Below, in pieces: positions 1-8,029 of a stretch of DNA of 64,000 bases. The translations under genes were made by a program, and so were the position numbers. The notes below the pieces were generated by a model. That model searched no databases and was not told where the DNA came from. It saw only the letters and a program-made list of their open reading frames with translations. Each line of letters begins with the position of its first letter. Positions within the stretch are counted from its first letter, which is position 1. Origin of the DNA: Nitratireductor basaltis (GTDB lineage Bacteria; Pseudomonadota; Alphaproteobacteria; Rhizobiales; Rhizobiaceae); contig NZ_JMQM01000002.1 in NCBI RefSeq assembly GCF_000733725.1, positions 62,001 to 126,000 on the forward strand. Direction: 5' to 3'.

Positions 1-51
1 TTCGCCCCGGTTGGCAACAAAAACGGTCTGGATGGACTGCTGGTCGTTCAC
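1..51 (-). CDS. accC: Biotin carboxylase, N-terminal fragment (runs off the window)
   Basis: The minus strand opens a reading frame at GTG (51-49) whose 17 visible residues end in VFVANRGE. This is the nucleotide-binding start of biotin carboxylases (usual form LIANRGE). The GTG overlaps the TGA of the upstream biotin carrier gene by four bases (GTGA), so the two are translationally coupled, as in accBC operons. The family carboxylates biotin on the carrier with ATP and bicarbonate. Only the start lies in the window, so a fatty-acid role cannot be told from a catabolic carboxylase (for example one paired with 5-oxoprolinase/urea amidolyase-type genes). Confidence 0.75.
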   Translation of the reverse strand, partial: MNDQQSIQTVFVANRGE

Positions 52-494
52 GCGCGCACCTTCACAAGGCATTGCCCCGCCTCAACCGAGGAGCCGTCTT
101 CGATACAGATTTCGCTCACAGTCCCCTCGGAGTCCGCGACGATGGCGGTCATGACTTTCATCGCCTCGATCACACAAAGCGTCTGGCCCCTGGTGACCGG
201 CGTCCCGACTTCGACGAACGGCTTTGATGTGGGATCTTCTGCCAGATAGCAGAGCCCTGCGAGCGGTGCCGCAACCACGACAACACGCTCGCTGTCAGTC
301 ACTGCCCCACCGTCTGCCGGCGTCTCGTCCATGGTTGGTCCGGCCACGCCTGCAGGCGCCGCCTGACCTCGCCCCGCCGCCACTCCACGCCGCAGCGTGA
401 TCCGATGACCATTCTGAACACAGGCGTATTCGTCCAATGCGTTCTGAGCAGCCCATTCCATGCAGGAAATCAGGGATTCGACTGTTAACGACAT
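48..494 (-). CDS. accB: Biotin carboxyl carrier protein (AccB family)
   Basis: A 148-residue protein. Residues ~75-148 form a biotinyl/lipoyl-type domain with the biotinylation motif EAMKV (Lys ~113). The N-terminal ~35 residues (LTVESLISCMEWA) resemble AccB N-termini, and a Gly/Ala/Pro-rich linker joins the two. The start at 494 is chosen because GAAGAGG lies about a dozen bases upstream. A longer frame to 548 exists without such a site. It overlaps the biotin carboxylase start by 4 bp. Its place next to an aldolase and sugar-acid genes, not fatty-acid genes, suggests a second, specialised biotin-dependent carboxylase. That role is inferred. Confidence 0.85.
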   Translation of the reverse strand: MSLTVESLISCMEWAAQNALDEYACVQNGHRITLRRGVAAGRGQAAPAGVAGPTMDETPADGGAVTDSERVVVVAAPLAGLCYLAEDPTSKPFVEVGTPVTRGQTLCVIEAMKVMTAIVADSEGTVSEICIEDGSSVEAGQCLVKVRA

Positions 495-710
495 CTGCGA
501 ACCGGGACCTCTTCGCTGGGATCGACTGTGTTTGGTCGAAGTTACCATCGGTCCGGCGCAATGATGTCAGAGCGGTTTGAAATGCCCCCCAGACATTCAT
601 ATCAATCCGCGATCATGTCAGACCCAACGGATGTTATCCGCCGTCTAACCGCCTTGGTATCCTGCGCGTATCCGGGTTCATACCCGCCGAAGATGCCGGA
701 GGAGCACACA

Positions 711-1385
711 TTGCCGCACATCATCACCAAATTCGAACGGGCCAAACCCGAAGACGTTAAGGCACTGTCCAAATTCGGTAGCGCCACCATCCATGAGGCG
801 CAGGGCCGTCTCGGCGCGCTAAGCCCCCGCCTAAAGCCGATTGATCGCAACATGACCGTTTGCGGTCCCGCATTCACAGTTCTGGGCGCCCCGCGCGACA
901 ACCTGATGCTGCAGCTTGCGATCGAATACGCCCAAGCAGGTGATGTCATCATTATGTCCGCGGGTGAATACGAAGACGCCGGTTGCTTCGGCGATGTGCT
1001 TGGAAATGCTTGTGTCGCCAAGGGGATCGCGGGTGTTATTGTCGATACCGGCGTGCGTGACACCCAAATGCTGATCGAACTGGGTCTGCCGGTTTTCTCA
1101 CTGAGCGTCTGCATCAAGGGTACGGTCAAGGAGACGCTGGGCCAGACCGGATGTGACATAGTGATCGGTGGGCAGTTGATCCACCCCGGCGATGTGATCT
1201 GCGGTGATGCCGACGGCTTGGTCGTTGTGCGCCGCGAAAACGCGGCAGAGGTGGCGCGCCTGTCGCAGGAGCGTGAAGATGTCGAAGCAGATCTGATCGA
1301 GAAATACAAGGCAGGCCGCACTGTAATCGACCTTTGCAAACTCGAACCGGTTCTCAAAGCCAAGGGACTGACCACCGACCTTTGA
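711..1385 (+). CDS. RraA-fold aldolase, 4-carboxy-4-hydroxy-2-oxoadipate aldolase-like
   Basis: A 224-residue protein of the RraA/LigK fold. HEAQGR at ~28-33, the central VIVDTGVRD with Arg116-Asp117 (the RD pair of the metal/substrate site in this aldolase family) and a GTVKETLG segment are all visible. Class II members cleave 4-carboxy-4-hydroxy-2-oxoadipate or 4-hydroxy-4-methyl-2-oxoglutarate to pyruvate plus oxaloacetate or pyruvate, and also decarboxylate oxaloacetate. A TTG start at 711 is chosen because a strong GGAGGAG lies six bases upstream (698-704). ATGs at 693 and 615 have no such site. The length fits the family (~220-235 aa). It is divergent from accBC and convergent with the LacI gene. 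The exact substrate is unknown. Confidence 0.8.
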   Translation: MPHIITKFERAKPEDVKALSKFGSATIHEAQGRLGALSPRLKPIDRNMTVCGPAFTVLGAPRDNLMLQLAIEYAQAGDVIIMSAGEYEDAGCFGDVLGNACVAKGIAGVIVDTGVRDTQMLIELGLPVFSLSVCIKGTVKETLGQTGCDIVIGGQLIHPGDVICGDADGLVVVRRENAAEVARLSQEREDVEADLIEKYKAGRTVIDLCKLEPVLKAKGLTTDL

Positions 1386-1410
1386 GTTGATCTGCGCCGC
1401 TTGTGGCCCT

Positions 1411-2436
1411 TCAGGGTGTCGAGCGGCGCAATATCAGGTCGGGCTGGATAATGTGTTTCTGCGCGACGCCCTGTACGGATGCTTCCAGCAACTCCACCAC
1501 CAGATCGGCTGTACGGGCACCGATCCGACCGGCGTAAACGTCAATCGTTGTCAGAGGCGGTTCGCACACTCGGCCGATTTCGTAGTTGCCATACCCTGCC
1601 ACCGCGAGGTCCTCTGGGACACGAACACCGCGTCGCGCACATTGCGCCAGCACGCCGAAGGCAACCAGATCTGACACACACAATACCCCGTCCGTATCGG
1701 GGAAATGATCCAGCAATAGATCAAGCCCCGACGCACCCTCTGTCATTCCGACGGGTGCGGCACCTGCAGGTACCAGTCTGCTGGCCTCAAGACCGTGAGA
1801 TTCCATAGCCTCGACGAATCCTGCGCGTCGCTGGACACCGCGCTGATCGGCGTCGGTTTCCCCACCCAGAAATGCCAGCCGATTGCGACCGGATTTGATC
1901 ATGTGATCGACCAGGGTCTTCATTGAGGTTCGGTTGGAAAAACCGACGACGTGACCAATCGGTTTCACGGGCATGTCCCAGATTTCGACGACGGGAATAG
2001 CAACATTCCGCAACATCGCGCGCGTGCGAACGGTGTGCTGGCCACCGGTCAGAACCACGGCCTCGGGATTGCGGCGCAACAACTGGGCGATCAGGCGTTC
2101 TTCTTCATCAACATCGTATTCGGTGTTGGCCAGCAGGATCTGGATACCCTTCTTCAACAGCCCCTGTGACAAGGCCCGAACTGTCGCCGAGAAATTGGCA
2201 TTCTCGATTGACGGGACCGTGACCGCAACAAATCCGCTGCGGTTCTGGCGCAGGTTCGCAGCAGTCGCATCAAAGACGTAGCCCAACTCATCCGCTTTCG
2301 CGAGAATTGCCGCGCGGGTGCGTGAACTGATGCCCCCATCGCCCTTGAAAGCGCGCGACACCGTCATCGCCGACACCCCCAGGGCGGCCGCGATATCCGA
2401 CATCTTAACCTTGCCGTGATGCGCGTGCTTTTTCAC
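1411..2436 (-). CDS. LacI-family regulator of the gluconate/idonate genes
   Basis: A 341-residue LacI/GalR-type repressor. An N-terminal helix-turn-helix (~12-30, MSDIAAALGVSAMTVSRAF) with the hinge helix is followed by a periplasmic-binding-protein-like effector domain (~60-335). The start is GTG 2436 because GGAGG sits six bases upstream; a longer TTG frame (2457) would place its start over that site. It is the last gene of the run SDR dehydrogenase - gluconokinase - lacI on the minus strand. It resembles GntR/IdnR of enteric gluconate regulons. Its likely operators are the two identical GTTATCGATAAC palindromes at 3836 and 5915 (inferred). The effector is probably gluconate or a keto-gluconate. 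Confidence 0.9.
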   Translation of the reverse strand: MKKHAHHGKVKMSDIAAALGVSAMTVSRAFKGDGGISSRTRAAILAKADELGYVFDATAANLRQNRSGFVAVTVPSIENANFSATVRALSQGLLKKGIQILLANTEYDVDEEERLIAQLLRRNPEAVVLTGGQHTVRTRAMLRNVAIPVVEIWDMPVKPIGHVVGFSNRTSMKTLVDHMIKSGRNRLAFLGGETDADQRGVQRRAGFVEAMESHGLEASRLVPAGAAPVGMTEGASGLDLLLDHFPDTDGVLCVSDLVAFGVLAQCARRGVRVPEDLAVAGYGNYEIGRVCEPPLTTIDVYAGRIGARTADLVVELLEASVQGVAQKHIIQPDLILRRSTP

Positions 2437-2472
2437 GAAAGTCCTCCGGATGGTCAACGATAGGTAGCCACC

Positions 2473-3009
2473 TCATGAGGCTGCGGCAACCGGCAACGGT
2501 CGGCTTGCGATGCGAGCCATGATCCGGTGCACCGTCACCTCTACCGGTTCGTCCGTGCTTATGATGATCGCCTGCTCTTTGGCAGAAGGCACTTCCAGAC
2601 ATGCAACCTGGCTGGCAAGCAGAGAAGCCGGCATGAAATGTCCCTGCCGCCCTTCCAGCCTGGATTTCAAGGTCGCTTTTGACCCATGAAGATAGACGAA
2701 TATCGGCCGGACGGGCGCGGCGGCGTCAAGGATTATCTCTCGGTAGCAGGCCCTCAGCGCCGAACAGCCAAGGATCATGCCAGCAGGCGCACCAGCCAGA
2801 CTGCGACCGCATTCGGCCAGCCACGGCGCTCGATCATCATCCTGCAGGGGGATGCCCTGCCGCATCTTCTCGATGTTGGCAGGGGGATGCAAATCATCGC
2901 CATCGACATAGGGCAGGCCGGTCCGGCGTGACAGCGCTTTCCCGATCGTTGACTTGCCACACCCACTGACCCCCATCAGGACGATGTATCTGCACTCAAA
3001 GGGAGACAC
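2473..3009 (-). CDS. gntK: Gluconokinase
   Basis: A 178-residue P-loop kinase of the GntK/IdnK type, which phosphorylates D-gluconate to 6-phosphogluconate. Walker A GVSGCGKST lies at 13-21, followed by the family signatures YVDGDDLHPPANIEKM, PLQDDDRAPWL and the GHFMPASLLASQ substrate segment. Length matches the family (~170-180 aa). GTG 3009 overlaps the end of the upstream dehydrogenase by 14 bp; an in-frame ATG at 3021 is possible. It sits between gluconate 5-dehydrogenase and the LacI regulator, so its substrate comes from the neighbouring gene. Confidence 0.93.
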   Translation of the reverse strand: MSPFECRYIVLMGVSGCGKSTIGKALSRRTGLPYVDGDDLHPPANIEKMRQGIPLQDDDRAPWLAECGRSLAGAPAGMILGCSALRACYREIILDAAAPVRPIFVYLHGSKATLKSRLEGRQGHFMPASLLASQVACLEVPSAKEQAIIISTDEPVEVTVHRIMARIASRPLPVAAAS

Positions 3010-3787
3010 TGATACCACCATCCACGAAGAGCACATGCCCGTTGACAAAACTTGCCGCGCCCGACGACAGGAACACACAAGCGCCGACCAGTTCATCCAC
3101 CTTGCCCCACCGCCCTGCGGGGGTGCGCTTTTCGAGCCAGGCGGTGAACTCCGGATCCGCCACCAGGGCGGCATTCAGCGGGGTCTCGAAATAACCCGGC
3201 GCAATGGCGTTACATTGCAGACCATGCTTTGCCCAGTCGGTAGCCATTCCCTTTGTCAAATTGGCGACAGCGCCTTTCGTGGCCGTATAGGGTGCTATTC
3301 CGGGGCGGGCCAATGCGGTTTGAACGGAACAGATATTGATTATCCTGCCCTTGCCGCGCCCAATCATGTAGCGGGCGACGGCCTGACCGACATTGAACAC
3401 CGATGACACGTTGGTCTGCATCAGCATCTCGAAGCGGTCCGCAGGAAAATCCTCCAGCGGTGTGCGGTGCTGCATCCCCGCATTGTTAACGAGGATATCG
3501 ATCGAACCGGTTTCAAGCTCGTATGCATCTACCGCCTTGCGCACGGCGTCGTGGTCGGTGACGTCGAAACACAGGGTATCGACCTGAGCGCTCGGGCATG
3601 CGTCCAGCAACGCTGCGCGGGCCGTATGCAGCTTGGCCGCGTTACGACCGTTCAGCACAACAGCGGCCCCGGCGCGGGCCAGGCCCAATGCCAGCGCATA
3701 GCCGATCCCCTGGGAGGAACCGGTCAGCAGCGCACGTTGACCATCAAGGCCGAAACGGGCGCTGAGGAAGTCGTTTTGGGGAGGCAT
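2996..3787 (-). CDS. idnO: Gluconate 5-dehydrogenase-type SDR (5-ketogluconate reductase)
   Basis: A 263-residue classical short-chain dehydrogenase with TGSSQGIG at 22-29, NNAG at 101-104, catalytic Ser154, Tyr167 and Lys171. It resembles IdnO/Ga5DH, which reduce 5-keto-D-gluconate to D-gluconate with NAD(P)H. An AAGGAAAG sequence seven bases before ATG supports the start. It is the first gene of the minus-strand unit idnO-gntK-lacI, divergent from the hydroxyacid dehydrogenase and idnD genes across a promoter holding a palindromic operator. Sequence alone cannot fix the substrate, but the presence of IdnD and GntK makes ketogluconate very likely. Confidence 0.88.
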   Translation of the reverse strand: MPPQNDFLSARFGLDGQRALLTGSSQGIGYALALGLARAGAAVVLNGRNAAKLHTARAALLDACPSAQVDTLCFDVTDHDAVRKAVDAYELETGSIDILVNNAGMQHRTPLEDFPADRFEMLMQTNVSSVFNVGQAVARYMIGRGKGRIINICSVQTALARPGIAPYTATKGAVANLTKGMATDWAKHGLQCNAIAPGYFETPLNAALVADPEFTAWLEKRTPAGRWGKVDELVGACVFLSSGAASFVNGHVLFVDGGISVSL

Positions 3788-3835
3788 CGCATCTTTCCTT
3801 CAATGGCTGTCGACATCATCAACTTCAACCATTAT

Positions 3836-3847
3836 GTTATCGATAAC
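3836..3847. promoter_or_regulatory. Perfect palindrome GTTATCGATAAC, candidate LacI-type operator 1
   Basis: A 12-bp perfect palindrome in the divergent promoter between idnO (start 3787) and the hydroxyacid dehydrogenase gene (start 3910). The flanks TAT on the left are shared with the copy at 5915. The form resembles enteric GntR/IdnR operators (ATGTTACCGGTAACAT type) and carries the central CG typical of LacI-family sites. Control by the LacI gene at 1411 is inferred. Confidence 0.65.
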
Positions 3848-3909
3848 TATTTTGTTCAAGTGTCAGAATCGCCAGTTGCCACACCACTGGCTGAAAAGGA
3901 GTCATCTTC

Positions 3910-4869
3910 ATGGACAAGCCTGTTATCCTGCAGATGGGGGAATATCCCGCGTGGGACGAAACCCCACTGAACGCCCGCTTCGACATGCGTCGCATCTTTG
4001 ACGCGACCGATGCAGATGCGTTCCTTGCGGAACATGCTCCCTATGCGCGAGGCATTGCGACACGCGGCGAACTTGGTGCGTCCCGTGCCGTGATCGATGC
4101 CTGTCCAAAGCTGGAGATCGTATCGGTTTACGGTGTCGGATATGATGCGGTCGATCTGGACGCATGTCGAGCCCGAGGCATTCAAGTCACAAACACGCCA
4201 GACGTATTGTCAGGCGACGTTGCTGATTTCGCGGTAGCGATGATGCTGGCTCAAAGCCGCGGCATCGTGGCTGGGGACGGCTGGGTCCGCAATGGCGACT
4301 GGACCAAACGGGGAGCTATGCCACTGCAGCGCCGGGCATTCGGACGTCGCGCCGGAATCCTCGGGCTGGGGCGCATCGGCTTTGAGATCGCCAAGCGGCT
4401 TTCGGGCTTTGACATGAAAATCTCTTATACCGATGTTGCGCCTAAGCATTACGCACAGGACTGGACCTTCGTTGCGACACCCGAAGAACTCGCCACGCAA
4501 TGTGATTTCCTTTTTGTCGCTGCCGCGGCCTCCCGGGAAACCCGACATATCGTGAACGGCGACGTGCTGGCCGCGCTGGGCCCCGATGGCATGTTGATCA
4601 ATGTATCGAGAGCATCCAACGTGGATGAGGACGCCCTGATCGCAGCGTTGAGCGATGGCACGCTAGGTGCTGCCGCCCTTGATGTCTTCGAAGGCGAACC
4701 GGCCCTTGATGAGAGGTTCCTGTCGGTACCCAACATCATGCTGCAACCACACCAGGCCTCCGGCACGGTAGAGACCCGCAAAGCCATGGGCGCTTTGCTA
4801 CGGGCCAATCTAGAAGCCCATTTCAGCGGCAAGCCGCTGATTAGCCCGGTATCTGAGGTAGCACCATGA
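3910..4869 (+). CDS. D-isomer-specific 2-hydroxyacid dehydrogenase (2-ketogluconate/hydroxypyruvate reductase-like)
   Basis: A 319-residue NAD(P)-dependent 2-hydroxyacid dehydrogenase with the nucleotide-binding GLGRIG at 152-157 and the catalytic triad Arg234 (NVSRAS), Glu263 (FEGEP) and His281 (QPHQASG). Members related to GhrB reduce 2-keto-D-gluconate, hydroxypyruvate or glyoxylate. Here the neighbours make 2-keto-gluconate or 2-keto-idonate reduction the most likely job (inferred). AAGGAG eight bases before the ATG supports the start. The gene overlaps idnD by four bases (ATGA), so the two form an operon. Confidence 0.9.
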   Translation: MDKPVILQMGEYPAWDETPLNARFDMRRIFDATDADAFLAEHAPYARGIATRGELGASRAVIDACPKLEIVSVYGVGYDAVDLDACRARGIQVTNTPDVLSGDVADFAVAMMLAQSRGIVAGDGWVRNGDWTKRGAMPLQRRAFGRRAGILGLGRIGFEIAKRLSGFDMKISYTDVAPKHYAQDWTFVATPEELATQCDFLFVAAAASRETRHIVNGDVLAALGPDGMLINVSRASNVDEDALIAALSDGTLGAAALDVFEGEPALDERFLSVPNIMLQPHQASGTVETRKAMGALLRANLEAHFSGKPLISPVSEVAP

Positions 4870-5909
4870 AAGCTCTTGTCATTCATGCCCCCAAGGACCT
4901 TCGCCTCGATGACGCCACGGCAGATGCAGGTCGTCCCCTTGCCGCTGGCGAAATACGCATCAAGGTAGCTGCCGGCGGGGTCTGCGGGTCCGACCTGCAC
5001 TACTACCATCACGGTGGTTTCGGCAATGTCCGCTTGCGTGAACCGATGATCCTGGGCCATGAAGTTTCCGGCCATGTGGTAGAAACCGGGGCGGGTGTCA
5101 GCGGCCTGAGGGAGGGCGATCTGGTCGCTGTATCGCCTTCGCGACCCTGCGGCGCCTGCACATATTGCCACCTTGGCCAGCCCAACCACTGCGAGAACAT
5201 GCGCTTTTACGGCTCTGCAATGCCGTTCCCGCATATTCAGGGCGCGTTCCGCGAGGAATTGATCGCGAGTGCCATCCAATGCGTGCCGGCCAATGGACTA
5301 ACGGCAGGTGAAGCAGCGATGGCCGAACCGTTGGCCGTAACGCTTCACGCGATGCATCGCGCGGGACCGCTACTCGGCAAAAACGTCTTGATCACCGGTT
5401 GCGGGCCGATCGGTTTGCTGGCGATCGCCTCGGCGAGATTGGCAGGTGCGGCAAGCATCACCGCGACTGACCTTTCGGACTTTACGCTGGAGATGGCGCG
5501 CCGCATGGGCGCCGATCGCGTTATCAACACCGGCACTCATGCGGACGGCCTTGCGGAGTTCAACGTCGGAAAGGGGCACTTCGATGTACTCTTTGAATGC
5601 ACAGGCGTTGCATCTGCATTGATCCCTGCCTTGTCCACCATGAGACCTCGGGGTGTGGTTGTGCAACTGGGGTTGGGAGCCGACATGCAACTGCCGATCA
5701 CCCTGATTGCGGCCAAGGAACTCGACCTGCGGGGGTCTTTCCGGTTCCATGCCGAATTTGCGACAGGTGTTTTGGCGATGCAGCAAAAACGCATCGACGT
5801 GCGGCCGCTGATCACGCACGAATTCGCGTTGGAAGATGCCGAGAAAGCGTTTCAAGCGGCATCAGACCGGAGCTGCGCGATCAAAACCCAGATCCAATTT
5901 TCGGCCTAG
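4866..5909 (+). CDS. idnD: L-idonate 5-dehydrogenase (zinc MDR family)
   Basis: A 347-residue zinc-dependent medium-chain dehydrogenase. Catalytic zinc ligands are Cys40, His65/Glu66 (GHE) and Glu154. The structural zinc lobe is Cys95, Cys98, Cys101 and Cys109, and the Rossmann motif is GCGPIG (178-183). It matches the IdnD/sorbitol dehydrogenase branch; the CGSDLHYYHHGGFG segment is typical of idonate 5-dehydrogenases, which oxidise L-idonate to 5-keto-D-gluconate. The start overlaps the upstream stop by four bases with GAGG just before. The product is the substrate of IdnO encoded divergently. Confidence 0.9.
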   Translation: MKALVIHAPKDLRLDDATADAGRPLAAGEIRIKVAAGGVCGSDLHYYHHGGFGNVRLREPMILGHEVSGHVVETGAGVSGLREGDLVAVSPSRPCGACTYCHLGQPNHCENMRFYGSAMPFPHIQGAFREELIASAIQCVPANGLTAGEAAMAEPLAVTLHAMHRAGPLLGKNVLITGCGPIGLLAIASARLAGAASITATDLSDFTLEMARRMGADRVINTGTHADGLAEFNVGKGHFDVLFECTGVASALIPALSTMRPRGVVVQLGLGADMQLPITLIAAKELDLRGSFRFHAEFATGVLAMQQKRIDVRPLITHEFALEDAEKAFQAASDRSCAIKTQIQFSA

Positions 5910-5914
5910 AATAT

Positions 5915-5926
5915 GTTATCGATAAC
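5915..5926. promoter_or_regulatory. Second copy of palindrome GTTATCGATAAC, candidate operator 2
   Basis: Identical to the palindrome at 3836-3847, with the same TAT to its left, but placed only 5 bp after the idnD stop, where no gene starts on either strand. The two copies are ~2.08 kb apart and bracket the hydroxyacid dehydrogenase-idnD unit. A looping auxiliary operator is one reading; a relic of rearrangement is another. Confidence 0.55.
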
Positions 5927-6010
5927 CGTAGCGCTTGTCCACGAAGCGGCACTGGCGTGCGGGGCGAGGTAAGCAAGTCGCGCACCTAGACGAGGCGATA
6001 CAAAAAGATC

Positions 6011-6046
6011 AAACCCGGGCCAGAGCAACTGGCCCGGGTTTTTTAT
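6011..6046. terminator. Bidirectional intrinsic terminator between idnD and dctM
   Basis: A perfect 13-bp stem AAACCCGGGCCAG / CTGGCCCGGGTTT with a 5-nt loop and a T-run on the plus strand. The A-tract at its left supplies T residues for the minus strand. It separates the convergent idnD and dctM transcripts. Confidence 0.9.
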
Positions 6047-6079
6047 CTTGGGTGAAGCGCGTTGAGCGGGCTCGTCCAC

Positions 6080-7384
6080 CTAACCCAACAGCAGATCAGG
6101 CATGATGGTCACGATCTGCGGGAAGAGCGCCAACAGGATCACAAACAGGATCATGATCAACAGGAACGGGAATGTAACCTTGGCGATATAGCCGGTGCTA
6201 CGTCCGGTGATGTTTTGGATCACCGCAAAGTTGAAGGCGACAGGCGGCGTTATTTGCGCCATTTCGACGACCAGCACCATGAAGATACCGAACCAGACCT
6301 TGTCAAAGCCCGCAGCCTCCACCAGAGGCAAAACCACCGGCAAGGTCGTGGCGATCATGGAAAAGCCTTCCAGTGCCGTGCCAAGAACGAGATAAAGACC
6401 GATCAGGGCGAGGATCAGCACGATCGGGGAAAGGTCCAGTGCCGTGACGAAATTGGCGACAGCGGCGGGAATGCCAAGTGTTGATGTTACATTGCCCAGC
6501 ACCGACGCGCCCAGGATGATGATTCCCATCACGGAACAGGTCTGGACTGCGCCGAGCACGATGTCGCGTAGCACCTTCAGCGACAGACACCGCTGGTAGA
6601 GCGACACCAGAAATGCACCGACCACGCCAAGTGCTGCCGCCTCTGATGGAGTTGCAAGGCCGCCATACATCGATCCCAGGACACACAGGATCAGGAACAG
6701 CGCAGGGGCAAGACCGCGCAATGCTGCAAACCGCTCACGCAGGGGCATATGCCGCAGGGCCCTTTCGCCCTCGGGGATCAGGTCAGGCTTCAGCGCACTG
6801 CGGATCATGATATATGCGCCAAAGGTAGACGCCAGAAGCAAACCGGGCAAAAACCCTGCCGTGAACAGGCGCAGAATCGATTCATTAGCCAAAACGCCAT
6901 ACATGATCATCACGGTTGAAGGCGGGATCAGAAAGCCAAGAGTTCCTGCCCCTGCGAGCCCCCCGATAGCCAGTTCCGGTGAATAGCCGCGCGACAACAG
7001 TTCTTTCAACGTCATGCGGCCAACGACCTGAGTTGTTGCAGCCGAAGAGCCTGAAATCGCAGCAAAGATTGAACAGCCGACGATGTTAACGTGCAATAGC
7101 CGACCGGGCAGCAACCCCGTCCACGGGGCAAGTCCGGTGAACAGCGTCTCTGAAATCTTCGTGCGGAAAAGGAATTCACCCATCAGGATGAACAACGGCA
7201 GCGCGACCAGATCAGGCGTTGTCAGGATATTGAAGACGTATTGCGGGAACAGCTTGTCGATCGGGATATGCGTAAACATAAGCATCAGCCCGATCGCGGT
7301 GGACAGCAAGGCAATTCCAATCCACGCGCCCGCCGCCAGAGTTCCGAAAAGCAGCCCGAACAGGCTGGAAACGATCGCTCCCAT
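6080..7384 (-). CDS. dctM: TRAP transporter large permease (DctM family)
   Basis: A 434-residue integral membrane protein with about 12 hydrophobic segments spread over its whole length, and DctM family hallmarks such as PLFILMGEFLF, GCSIFAAISGSSAATT and GTLGFLIPPSTVMIMYG. It is the sodium-coupled transport subunit of a tripartite ATP-independent periplasmic transporter. ATG 7384 follows GAGGG; a TTG five codons earlier overlaps that site. It is the last gene of dctP-dctQ-dctM on the minus strand. The cargo is probably a sugar acid or other carboxylate given the neighbours. Confidence 0.93.
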   Translation of the reverse strand: MGAIVSSLFGLLFGTLAAGAWIGIALLSTAIGLMLMFTHIPIDKLFPQYVFNILTTPDLVALPLFILMGEFLFRTKISETLFTGLAPWTGLLPGRLLHVNIVGCSIFAAISGSSAATTQVVGRMTLKELLSRGYSPELAIGGLAGAGTLGFLIPPSTVMIMYGVLANESILRLFTAGFLPGLLLASTFGAYIMIRSALKPDLIPEGERALRHMPLRERFAALRGLAPALFLILCVLGSMYGGLATPSEAAALGVVGAFLVSLYQRCLSLKVLRDIVLGAVQTCSVMGIIILGASVLGNVTSTLGIPAAVANFVTALDLSPIVLILALIGLYLVLGTALEGFSMIATTLPVVLPLVEAAGFDKVWFGIFMVLVVEMAQITPPVAFNFAVIQNITGRSTGYIAKVTFPFLLIMILFVILLALFPQIVTIMPDLLLG

Positions 7385-7423
7385 GTGAGGTGCCCTCAAT
7401 TCTTTTTGGCCAGGTCAGGCGCG

Positions 7424-8029
7424 TTATTCGATGGCGCTAGCGGCCCCGAGCGTTGGGTTTTCAAGTGGATGTCCGGCCAATGCGCTGACCAGGCGTGCCA
7501 CCATCTGGAAGGCCAGAACGGAAGCTCCGAGCGTCAGCACCGCCTGTGGCACCCACAGCGGTGTATAGCTTTCCTGTGACACCTCTCCGTAGCCATAGGT
7601 GCGCAGGGTGAAATTGAACAGCCAGACCGCCATAGTGACACTGACCGCAGACCCCAATATGGCTGAAACCACTTCAAGCACGCGGACCACGATGCGGTGA
7701 CTTGACGACATCACGAGTTCAACCCGCAACTGCAAGCCCGCCCGCAGGGTCATGCCCGCCCCCAGCAGAAAGGCGGCACCCATCAGATAGGCGCTGTATT
7801 CCCAACCGATGCCAGTGCCGGAGGGTATAAAATGCAGGTATCTGCTGAAGAAAGCCAAGAAGATGTCCGCCAGCACAAGAAGGGTCAGTGCCACGATGCA
7901 AAAACCTGCGATCCAGGCCCCAAGCAGCGAAACCAGATCTGCAGCCCTTTGAAGGGCTGCAACTGGTCCGCGGGGCAACGGTCGGATGGCCGTAGCACCG
8001 TTGTTGGAGGTGGCCCTCGCTTTAGTCAT
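7424..8029 (-). CDS. dctQ: TRAP transporter small permease (DctQ family)
   Basis: A 201-residue membrane protein with four hydrophobic helices after a ~30-residue cytoplasmic N-terminus, the normal size and topology of DctQ. The segment GWEYSAYLMGAAFLLGAGMTLR is typical of the family. ATG 8029 overlaps the end of dctP by eight bases, so coupling is expected; an ATG eight codons upstream is the alternative. DctQ pairs with DctM to form the membrane part of the transporter. Confidence 0.88.
   Translation of the reverse strand: MTKARATSNNGATAIRPLPRGPVAALQRAADLVSLLGAWIAGFCIVALTLLVLADIFLAFFSRYLHFIPSGTGIGWEYSAYLMGAAFLLGAGMTLRAGLQLRVELVMSSSHRIVVRVLEVVSAILGSAVSVTMAVWLFNFTLRTYGYGEVSQESYTPLWVPQAVLTLGASVLAFQMVARLVSALAGHPLENPTLGAASAIE

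Noticed and set aside
5915-6046. Small gene or RNA between idnD and dctM driven from the second palindrome
   Set aside because: No start, ribosome site or -10/-35 is visible before the terminator; too short to support.
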